Positions 1-10,199 of a DNA stretch of 64,000 nucleotides are shown here, in pieces. This DNA is from Planctomycetota bacterium (GTDB lineage: Bacteria; Planctomycetota; Planctomycetia; Pirellulales; UBA7805): contig QQVP01000090.1 of the NCBI GenBank assembly GCA_003389215.1, forward strand, positions 1-64,000, read 5' to 3'. A program made the translations under genes and the position numbers. The notes under the pieces were generated by a model. That model was not told where the DNA came from, ran no database searches, and saw only the letters and a program-made list of their open reading frames with translations. Within the stretch, counting starts at the first letter, position 1. Each line of letters starts with the position of its first letter.

Positions 1-829
<829 letters not shown>

Positions 830-1120
830 CGCGAGGGCTCCCTCCTGCCTATTGAGCCCTGCGCAGCCAATGAACCAGGCCGACCAGCGGGAGGCCGGCA
901 TTTCAGCCATCACCGCCGCCGCGAAGGGCTCATGAACAACGCAGCCATCAATAGATTCCGTAGAATTGCCGAACTCCGGCGAAGGCCCTACGCAGGCACT
1001 TACCGCAGGGCAACTCCAATCGACTCCAATCAAAGGTCGTCAATGTAAAGGGTGCCTCTGTCCGGCTCAACCGGCGCGGCGGTCTACGCAGTGCCGTTTC
1101 TCGCCGTGCCGCCCCGATTC
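830..1120. other. Intergenic region between divergent genes
   Basis: Non-coding spacer between the minus-strand endonuclease IV gene and the plus-strand gene at 1208. It should hold the promoter of the endonuclease gene, but I see no convincing hexamer pair for it. No repeats or RNA genes are recognisable. Confidence 0.4.
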
Positions 1121-1148
1121 TTGCCGCCGGTTCGGCAACCGCTATAAA
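1121..1148 (+). promoter_or_regulatory. Candidate sigma70-type promoter for the gene at 1208
   Basis: TTGCCG at 1121-1126 and TATAAA at 1143-1148 are separated by 16 bases, about 60 bases ahead of the start codon. The -35 box is imperfect. The -10 box stands out in otherwise GC-rich DNA. Confidence 0.45.
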
Positions 1149-1207
1149 ATTGAGAATGCGGGACGGTCCAGGCAACACCCTTTCGAGGCAAGAATAAGGA
1201 AAGCGAG

Positions 1208-1684
1208 ATGGGGACGTATCTGGCCATCGCCGTGGGCGTTGTCGCTTTCTTGATGCTGTTGGCCGCGCCGCCGCTCGTGCGGCGCTATCGTCGTCTGCGA
1301 CGAGCTTCGCGACAGCAACGGGCCCGTCGCGATTTCCTCGCCCAGCGCGAACATCTCGAGGCGAAGTTCATCGACATGGCCAACGCCAACAGCAGTCCCC
1401 GCGGACTCCGTTGGGCCAACTGCGAGTTCGCCGACAGCGTCGCCTTTGCCTTCGATCGGTCCAGCGGCGAGTTGACCGCCCTGGTCGGAATCACCGTCAG
1501 CTTCGAGGCGATCGAAGGCGGCGGTATGGAAGAAGTCGAGGCGGTGAGCAATCTGCGGGCGGCGACGGCCGTGTTTCAACACTCGCCACACGGCTGGAAG
1601 ACCTTGGGTCGGGCAATTATGAACCTGGAGCCCGACCAGGCAATCGAGCACTTTCGCGAGACGCTCGACGCGCTCAGCGACTGA
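1208..1684 (+). CDS. Small N-terminally anchored membrane protein, function unknown
   Basis: 158 residues. One hydrophobic helix spans about residues 4-22 and is followed at once by a very basic stretch (RRYRRLRRASRQQRARR), so the protein is probably membrane-anchored with the rest in the cytoplasm. The C-terminal part has a mixed alpha/beta look, with a WANCEF motif and an LTALVGITVSFE strand, then EVEAVSNLRAATAVF. I do not recognise a characterised family. An AAGGA ribosome site lies ahead of the ATG. The gene stands alone between an endonuclease IV gene and an IS element, so context gives no functional clue. Confidence 0.7.
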   Translation: MGTYLAIAVGVVAFLMLLAAPPLVRRYRRLRRASRQQRARRDFLAQREHLEAKFIDMANANSSPRGLRWANCEFADSVAFAFDRSSGELTALVGITVSFEAIEGGGMEEVEAVSNLRAATAVFQHSPHGWKTLGRAIMNLEPDQAIEHFRETLDALSD

Positions 1685-1833
1685 CGCGTGATCTCGCCGA
1701 CCTGGGGCATACGGTCGGAAAAGCTGAGCAGCGCGGCCTGCGCCTGTACAACATCGGTGCCGGCGTGCACAAAAAAGGCGGTCGTCCTGCGGGGTAGTAT
1801 CTGATTCGCGGCGTGCAATCAGACTGCGCGTAT

Positions 1834-1846
1834 GGTGCAAAAACTC
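1834..1846 (+). repeat. IS left terminal inverted repeat
   Basis: GGTGCAAAAACTC, the exact reverse complement of 3230-3242, about 130 bases ahead of the transposase start. Confidence 0.75.
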
Positions 1847-1975
1847 GGCCAAACTGGAGAGCCTTGAATTTCAGGGTGTTCAGCGTCACGCGAGGATCGA
1901 TTCTCAGCCGATTGACAGGCCGTTCCGACTAACCGATGCTGGTCGCTCGTCAGACGACAGCATCGAGGAGATGGG

Positions 1976-3061
1976 ATGAGCGTTCTCTTGCAGCCCTGGC
2001 ACTTGCTGGTGCTATGCGTGTCCGGCTGGGCGAACCGACAACAACAGGACGTCATTGCATATCTTCGTACCGAGAACCAGGTTCTACGCGAGAAACTGGG
2101 CAAGAAGCGAATTCTGCTTAATGACGACCAGCGCCGCCGCCTGGCGGTGAGAGGCAAGGTACTCGGCCGCCGGCTCCTGGGGCAGGTCGGCACCCTGTTC
2201 ACGCCCGATACGATCCTCCGCTGGCACCGGCAATTGGTAGCCACGAAGTGGGACTACAGCGATCGCCGAAAGGCGATCGGCCGTCCTCGCGTGCGGCAAC
2301 AGATCGTCGAGCTCGTCTTGCGACTGGCCCGCGAAAATCCCCGCTGGGGCTACGCTCGGCTTCAAGGTGCGCTGGCCAACCTCGGCTACGAGATCACGGC
2401 GACTACGGTCCGCAACATTTTGAAGGCCCACGGGATCGAACCGGCGCCAGATCGCCGTCGCTCTCTTTCCTGGAAGACGTTCCTCAAGAGCCACTGGGAC
2501 ACGTTGGCCGCGACCGACTTCACCACCGTCGAAGTCTGGACGAAAGGGGGCCTCGTCACGTTCTACGTGCTGGTGGTGATAATAGAACTGGCCACCCGTC
2601 GCGTCGAGATCGCCGGCATCACGCCGACGCCCGATGCGATCTGGATGCGCGCCGTCGCCTGCAACCTGACCAACTGCGAAGACGGCTTCCTGAGCGGCAA
2701 GCGGTACCTGATCCATGATCGGGACACGAAGTTCTGCGCCAAGTTCCTCGATGTGTTAGCCGGCGAGAATATCGAATCGATCAAGCTGCCGCCTTCGTCG
2801 CCGAACTTGAACGCCTACGTCGAACGATTCATGCGTTCGCTCAAGGAAGAGTGTTTAGAGCGGATGATCTTCTTTGGCGAATCGTCGCTGCGACGGGCGC
2901 TGCAGCAGTATGTGGCCCACTATCACGCCGAGCGGAATCACCAGGGCCTGGCAAATCGGCTCATCGAAGCGGACGCGCAGGTCGGTTCGACTCATGGTGA
3001 AGTGACTTGCCGCGAGCGGCTCGGCGGCCTGTTTCGCTACTACTATCGTCGCGCGGCGTGA
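1976..3061 (+). CDS. DDE (rve integrase-core) transposase of the IS element
   Basis: 361 residues. The N-terminal half has a coiled segment (AYLRTENQVLREKLGKK) and helix-turn-helix-like regions, including LARENPRWGYARLQGALANL, typical of IS3/IS481-like transposases. The catalytic core carries the acidic triad: Asp in AATDFTTVEVW, Asp in YLIHDRDTKFC and Glu in NLNAYVERFMRSLKEE, with the usual LPPSSPNLN spacing before the glutamate. It ends in a basic tail (RYYYRRAA). All three catalytic residues and both element ends are present, so it is probably functional. It encodes cut/strand-transfer activity on the 13-bp ends. The upstream in-frame region offers no better start than the ATG used here. 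Confidence 0.88.
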   Translation: MSVLLQPWHLLVLCVSGWANRQQQDVIAYLRTENQVLREKLGKKRILLNDDQRRRLAVRGKVLGRRLLGQVGTLFTPDTILRWHRQLVATKWDYSDRRKAIGRPRVRQQIVELVLRLARENPRWGYARLQGALANLGYEITATTVRNILKAHGIEPAPDRRRSLSWKTFLKSHWDTLAATDFTTVEVWTKGGLVTFYVLVVIIELATRRVEIAGITPTPDAIWMRAVACNLTNCEDGFLSGKRYLIHDRDTKFCAKFLDVLAGENIESIKLPPSSPNLNAYVERFMRSLKEECLERMIFFGESSLRRALQQYVAHYHAERNHQGLANRLIEADAQVGSTHGEVTCRERLGGLFRYYYRRAA

Positions 3062-3229
3062 TGGCGAGCAGTTTGTCGATCAACATGAAGCTGCGCCGGC
3101 TGCTGCGCGACGCGGCGAGAAACGGCGATTCCGGCCGCGCGCAGCTCGCGATCGCGACCGATCATCGACTGAAAACCGCGTACTCGCGTTAACGTAAGGT
3201 CCACGTTGTCAAAGAGCTGAGCAGCGGTT

Positions 3230-3242
3230 GAGTTTTTGCACC
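3230..3242 (-). repeat. IS right terminal inverted repeat
   Basis: GAGTTTTTGCACC, complementary to 1834-1846, about 170 bases past the transposase stop codon. Confidence 0.75.
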
Positions 3243-3276
3243 CTACGGCGGAACTCGGATCCTGAACCGATCCAAA

Positions 3277-3334
3277 CAAAAAACCCGCGGCGGCTGAGCG
3301 TGACAGAGCACGACAGGCCACCGCGGGTTTTTGA
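3277..3334 (-). terminator. Terminator of the 23S-5S rRNA unit
   Basis: On the minus strand, an inverted repeat (arms around CCCGCGGTGGC and GCCGCCGCGGG) is followed by a TTTTTT run, just after the 5S gene. The arms are A-rich on the other side, so it could also act on plus-strand transcripts leaving the IS element. Confidence 0.75.
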
Positions 3335-3340
3335 AATAAA

Positions 3341-3447
<107 letters not shown>

Positions 3448-3717
3448 AAAAGAACGGCCCGCCGGCGAGACGGGACCGCCCTTGATTTGACCGGACGGCG
3501 CCTGGTGGAGCGCCGCCCGTGTTGGCTCTTTGCAAATGTGTACCACGTGCGCGGCTGGGTACCTCGCAAGCAAATGTGTACCTCGCGCGCAAGTGTGCGC
3601 ATCTTGCCTCTTTGGCCACGGTCCACCTTGGGGAGCGTGCGCGGAATTTGCGCGCGCCGGGGGACCGAGCAAGTAAGCAACTTTGGCCGCCGCATGAATC
3701 CCAACGCGGGGAGCGTT
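3448..3717 (-). other. 23S-5S internal spacer with direct repeats and a hairpin
   Basis: Spacer of about 270 nt, long for a 23S-5S junction. It holds two copies of GCAAATGTGTACC (near 3533 and 3570) and a stable hairpin near 3700-3720 (CCAACGC/GCGTTGG) next to the 23S processing stem. No tRNA gene is found in it, and the short ORFs here are not credible genes. Confidence 0.6.
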
Positions 3718-3726
3718 GGATTTATG

Positions 3727-6655
<2,929 letters not shown>

Positions 6656-6930
6656 AAATCCAAAGCTCTCCATCCTTCCGAAGTTCAAAGGAAGAATCGA
6701 TCACCTGTCGCCAACGCCAAAGCGATGCCGACCATGGATCTTCGTGGGGCTACCAAAGTAACGTTTACTTGACTTTCAACCACGCCAGCGAATCGCACGC
6801 CCGAACAAGTCGAACGACGGCCCACCGGACGCAGCTAAAGCGCCAAAGAGAGTTCCCCGAGCAACACACACTCCTGACGGAGCATCTGCCCGCGGAACAT
6901 TTAAGATGCCACATTTGCAAATTGCCAAAT

Positions 6931-6942
6931 TGTCAAAGAACG
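6931..6942 (-). promoter_or_regulatory. boxA-like antitermination site in the 23S leader
   Basis: On the minus strand the leader reads GTTCTTTGACAATTTGGCAA, resembling the bacterial rRNA boxA (consensus around GCTCTTTAACA) that recruits NusB/S10 to protect rRNA transcription from Rho. It lies about 280 bases ahead of the 23S gene and about 190 bases after the predicted start of transcription, where such a site is expected. The function is inferred from motif and position. Confidence 0.55.
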
Positions 6943-7134
6943 ATTCGCGGCGACGCGACGCAAGCGAAGCGCCAACCGTGACTGTCGATGTGGACAGGGG
7001 TCGACCCCCGGCGAAATTCGAGAGGCGGAAAGACTCCGCCTCGAGAACCGCACAGGAAGCGACCCGCGGCCACCTCAACGGGAGACCGGGCCGGCTCGTT
7101 CCAATCGACGCCAGCTCGGTCACGAGAGTCCCTA

Positions 7135-7163
7135 AATATATCGATGGACCCCACAACTGTCAA
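7135..7163 (-). promoter_or_regulatory. Strong sigma70-type promoter driving 23S-5S rRNA
   Basis: On the minus strand, TTGACA (7158-7163) and TATATT (7135-7140) are separated by exactly 17 bases, close to the ideal sigma70 promoter. It lies between the terminator of the upstream diguanylate cyclase gene (7280-7314) and the 23S gene, so 23S-5S is transcribed independently of any 16S gene. The expected start point is near 7128, giving a structured leader of about 470 nt with the boxA-like site. Confidence 0.8.
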
Positions 7164-7279
7164 AGGGGTTCAGAGCGGGGCGAAGCCGAAATACGGCGCC
7201 GCCCAGGGGGACGCCCACGGCCTGGCAAGAGATCCAGCCTGAGACCTCGCCTACGCACCGCCGCCAAGAATGGGTCTCA

Positions 7280-7314
7280 AGAAAAAGAGGCGGCCCCCAC
7301 GAGGGAGCCGCCTC
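7280..7314 (-). terminator. Rho-independent terminator of the diguanylate cyclase gene
   Basis: On the minus strand, GGAGGCGGCTCCC, a short loop, and GGGGGCCGCCTC are followed by TTTTTCTT. It lies about 35 bases after the stop codon and separates this gene from the rRNA promoter. Confidence 0.8.
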
Positions 7315-7349
7315 CAGCGCGATTCTTGGCTTTTCGCCGGGAAAACCCG

Positions 7350-8915
7350 CTAGCGGGCACAGACCTCGGCCAGCGTCAGGCAACGTCCGCTGGTCTGGGC
7401 AAAGGCGTTGTTGGGGCCCTGGCTCTGCGAGGCCTCCAGGGCATCGCCGGCCCGACCCATCAACGTGCGGACATCATCGGTGGCCGACAGCTCCGCCATA
7501 CCGACACTCACGGTGAAGCGAATTTCCTCGCCGCTGATCGGAATCTTGCACTTGCTGATCGCCGCTTGCATGCGGCTGGCGATCTGGGCGGCGGCCGTCA
7601 GCGGCGTGCCCGGCAGCATGGCGACGAACTGATGGCTACCCGCCTGGGCAATCATGTCCATCTTGCGGAACGACGCCCCCAGGAACTCGCCCACGGTCTG
7701 GAAGACCTGGGCCGCGGTGGCGTCGCCAAACCGCCCCTGGAAGTCGGCAAAGGCGTCGATCTCGACCAGCATCACCGTCAATTCGCCACCACGACGATGG
7801 CTCTCGGCGATCCGTCGATCGAGTTCGGCCTGGAAGATGTCGCGCGTCGGCAGACCGCTGCCGGCCGTCTCCGCTCCGACCACCTGCGACTCTTCCGCGG
7901 GCGTCTCTTCGGCGGACGCGGGTTCGCTCGGGGTGACTTCGACGTCTGCAAAAGGCACCGACGTCGTGCCGTCGTGGAAATGACCGCAGTTGCGGCCGGC
8001 CTTCTTCGAGGCATACAGGGCGTCGTCGGCCCGTTTGATGATCGAAGCCGCATCGTCGGCGGGCGTAACTTCCGCCAAACCTTGGCTGACGGTGACCTGC
8101 AGTGACTTGCCTTCGAAGGGAATCTGGGTCCCCTCGACCGCCTCTCGCAAGCGTTCGCAGGCGGTCAGGGCCTCGGAAACGACGCTGTCGGCCATGATCA
8201 CACCGAACTCCTCGCCGCCATATCGGGTGACGAAATCCATGTCGCGGGAAGTCTTGCTGAGCGAGGCCGCCACGCGACGCAGCACCTCGTCGCCGGCCTG
8301 GTGGCCGTGCGTGTCGTTGAACTTCTTGAAGTGGTCGATGTCCATCATCAACAAGCAGAACGGCCGAGCACGACGCTGCCATTCGGCCACGCGACGGGCC
8401 AGGAAGTCGTCGAAGCCGCGACGGTTGGTGATCTGCGTGAGGGCATCGGTTCGCGCATCGGCGGCCGTACGCTCGATCTCATCGGCCTGCGATTCGAGTT
8501 TCTTCTCTGCCGAATCGAGCTGCGCCTGGAGCCGTTCGTTGGCCTCGAGAAGCTTGGCCAGGCTGGCGTTCATCGACGCTTCCGACTTGTCGCCGTTGGT
8601 CAGCTCTCGGTTGATTTCCTCGACCTGGTCGCTGTGCTGGCCGACGTCGGCGCGGACGGTGCTGGCCAAGGTATGCAGGTTTTCCAAGGCCGACAGGGCG
8701 TCGTCGGTGACCTGGGCGGCCTTTTCCTCGGCGGCCACATTTTCTTCGGAAGGGCGCCAGGCAGTCGGGGCTGCCGACTCGTTCGAGGTCGAGCTTGAAC
8801 TCGAACGGCGTGCCCAGAGCATGCCCAAGAAGAGGCCGGCACCCAATCCGAGGGCCAGCAACACCCACTGCAGCAGCGAACTGCCCACAAAACTTGCGAT
8901 AGGTAGATCAATCAT
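7350..8915 (-). CDS. Membrane-anchored tandem GGDEF protein (diguanylate cyclase with degenerate second domain)
   Basis: 521 residues from the chosen ATG, which has GGAG 11 bases upstream; an in-frame TTG 21 bases earlier is less likely. One membrane helix spans about residues 10-33. A coiled coil follows (about 60-155), then a first GGDEF domain with an intact GGEEF active site (about residues 233-237). An RxxD inhibitory site lies exactly five residues before it, so c-di-GMP synthesis with product inhibition is expected. The second GGDEF-like domain (about 345-500) has AGSHQF where the signature should be. It is therefore probably catalytically dead and may bind GTP or c-di-GMP. The gene has its own terminator and sits between the tRNA-Ile/Ala unit and 23S rRNA, all on the same strand. 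Confidence 0.9.
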   Translation of the reverse strand: MIDLPIASFVGSSLLQWVLLALGLGAGLFLGMLWARRSSSSSTSNESAAPTAWRPSEENVAAEEKAAQVTDDALSALENLHTLASTVRADVGQHSDQVEEINRELTNGDKSEASMNASLAKLLEANERLQAQLDSAEKKLESQADEIERTAADARTDALTQITNRRGFDDFLARRVAEWQRRARPFCLLMMDIDHFKKFNDTHGHQAGDEVLRRVAASLSKTSRDMDFVTRYGGEEFGVIMADSVVSEALTACERLREAVEGTQIPFEGKSLQVTVSQGLAEVTPADDAASIIKRADDALYASKKAGRNCGHFHDGTTSVPFADVEVTPSEPASAEETPAEESQVVGAETAGSGLPTRDIFQAELDRRIAESHRRGGELTVMLVEIDAFADFQGRFGDATAAQVFQTVGEFLGASFRKMDMIAQAGSHQFVAMLPGTPLTAAAQIASRMQAAISKCKIPISGEEIRFTVSVGMAELSATDDVRTLMGRAGDALEASQSQGPNNAFAQTSGRCLTLAEVCAR

Positions 8916-9521
8916 CTCGGTGGTCGCTCCAATCAAAGTTCAGGCTCGTTCGAGCCTGACGAGGCAATTTTTTGTCTTGGTAACGTGGTCTCTGTTTCCT
9001 GCCCACGGTTCAGCGACGACATCCTCCGCTGCTGGCCAAGGCGTCGAGCCGATTTCGCTCGACCGCAAGGATTGGCCAGCCGTCAGAGGGGAGTCCCTTT
9101 AGGAAAGCTAGATCACGGTTGGCCACTGTCAACACAAAGAAAATCGCGTCATTCACCTGGGAAACGACCTCACGCCAGCCATGCCCGTCGGAGACCAGGA
9201 GTGGAATAATCGACGCGGATATCCGAATCGGAATGCGTGCAGAGCACCGGTTGTAGCGGGCCACGACACCGACCGGGACGGTCGATTCGATTGCAACGCT
9301 TAGCCCCAGAAGCCGCGATTTCCACGATCGCAGCGGAAAATCGCGAGGGCCCAACACTCGAGGGCCTAGAAACGCAATGGCCCAGTAAAGCGCAGTAAAG
9401 CGCCGGCCCACCAAGACGCAGGCCCAGAAAGACGCAGGCCCAGAAACGCCCCGCGAACGAAGCAGCGCGGCCCGGTCAGGCCGAGCCCCGGGTGAGCGAG
9501 CCCCCGGGCAAGAAGATCGAG
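8916..9521. other. Non-coding stretch between tRNA-Ala and the GGDEF gene
   Basis: About 600 bases without a credible gene. It contains a perfect short palindrome near 8940-8957 (CAGGCTCG/CGAGCCTG), a family of degenerate short repeats built on GGCCCAGAAA near 9335-9450, and a GC-rich inverted repeat near 9483-9511 just after tRNA-Ala that could end that transcript. The GGDEF gene promoter should be here, but I cannot place it. Confidence 0.45.
9415..9446. repeat. 16-bp tandem repeat, two perfect copies
   Basis: GACGCAGGCCCAGAAA occurs twice in tandem (9415-9430 and 9431-9446). Diverged versions (GGCCTAGAAACGC, GGCCCAGTAAAGC) lie just upstream, suggesting slippage growth downstream of the tRNA pair. 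Confidence 0.6.
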
Positions 9522-9594
9522 TGGAGACGATCGGACTCGAACCGACGACCCTCGCGTTGCAAACGCGATGCTCTCCCAACTGAGCTACGTCCCC
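9522..9594 (-). tRNA. tRNA-Ala (UGC anticodon)
   Basis: 73 nt on the minus strand. The acceptor stem GGGGACG pairs with CGTCTCC, the D-arm holds AGCTCAGTTGGGAGAGC, the anticodon loop is TTTGCAA (TGC), and the T-loop is GTTCGAGTC. CCA is not encoded. It follows tRNA-Ile by 83 bases, the order usual inside a 16S-23S spacer, although no 16S is here. Confidence 0.96.
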
Positions 9595-9677
9595 GCCAGG
9601 CCAGCGGCTGCCGCCTCGCCAGTTGCCGCGGCCAATTGCCACGGAAGAGGCTGAAAAGGCCAAGTGCCAGCAGCGAG

Positions 9678-9751
9678 TGGGCGTACCTAGATTCGAACTA
9701 GGGACCTCATCCTTATCAGGGATGCGCTCTAACCAACTGAGCTATACGCCC
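9678..9751 (-). tRNA. tRNA-Ile (GAU anticodon)
   Basis: 74 nt on the minus strand. The acceptor stem GGGCGTA pairs with TACGCCC, the D-arm holds AGCTCAGTTGGTTAGAGC, the anticodon loop is CTGATAA (GAT), and the T-loop is GTTCGAATC. It is first in the tRNA-Ile/tRNA-Ala unit behind its own promoter at 9831-9858. Confidence 0.96.
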
Positions 9752-9830
9752 GCGAGAATTCCGACCTGCTAGCAAGCGGAGTGCGGCCGCCGGGGCGACC
9801 CCGCGGAACCGTTCCCTGGCCGAATTACGC

Positions 9831-9858
9831 ATTTTAAGTCGCCGCCGTCAGCTGTCAA
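9831..9858 (-). promoter_or_regulatory. Promoter of the tRNA-Ile/tRNA-Ala unit
   Basis: On the minus strand, TTGACA (9853-9858) and TAAAAT (9831-9836) are separated by 16 bases, placing the start of transcription about 70 bases ahead of tRNA-Ile. It shows that the tRNA pair is not part of a 16S-led transcript. Confidence 0.7.
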
Positions 9859-10199
9859 ACGGCGGTCGGCGCGTGGCCGCCTCGTCGCCGGGCAACATGG
9901 CCTGCGTCACCCAAAACGACCGCGGACCCGACCGCTAGCAGACTTGCCCAGCGGCGACAGCGCGGACCGTCGTGCGGCCATCGACGGGTGGTGCGAAATC
10001 CGCCTAGGCGAAGATCGCGCAAAGTCGCTAGACTCCCGCCCGTTTTCTCACGACCCCGATTTCTCATGACGCGGCGCAGGAGTGACGCGGCGCCCGGGGC
10101 GGCGGAATTGACGTCTTCACTGGTTCACTCGTCGTGCATCTCGTCACTGAAACCTTGAACTCACGCCAAACCTTGAACTCTCGATTGAGGACCAACCCC
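9859..10199. other. Intergenic region upstream of the thioredoxin-fold protein gene
   Basis: Divergent spacer between the tRNA promoter and the plus-strand gene at 10200. It has a short direct repeat (ACCTTGAACTC-like, near 10150-10180) just before the ribosome site. No gene or RNA is recognised. Confidence 0.4.

Larger units (their letters stand above)
1834..3242 (+). mobile_element. Intact insertion sequence (about 1.4 kb) with 13-bp terminal inverted repeats
   Basis: A single rve-type transposase gene is bracketed by a perfect 13-bp inverted repeat: GGTGCAAAAACTC at 1834-1846 and its reverse complement at 3230-3242. The arms then diverge (CGGCC versus AACCG), so the true terminal repeats may be longer and imperfect. 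No clear target-site duplication is visible in the immediate flanks. The right end lies only about 35 bases beyond the terminator of the 23S-5S unit, a neutral landing site. The ORF and both ends look intact, so the element may be recent or still mobile. I do not assign an IS family name. Confidence 0.8.

Noticed and set aside
1834-3242. A clear target-site duplication for the IS
   Set aside because: Flanking bases (TAT before the left end, CTAC after the right end) do not match convincingly, so I mark none.
6906-8105. A 399-residue plus-strand reading frame
   Set aside because: It is antisense to the GGDEF gene and the 23S leader, and its composition is that of GC-rich shadow frames.
9483-9511. 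Terminator after tRNA-Ala
   Set aside because: GC-rich inverted repeat is present but there is no T-run on the correct strand, so it is only noted within the spacer entry.
9010-9663. A 217-residue minus-strand reading frame over the tRNA-Ala region
   Set aside because: Its N-terminal part is tRNA-Ala read as protein (the GDVAQLGEHRVCNARVVGSSPIVST type of artefact) and the rest lacks a ribosome site or family signature.
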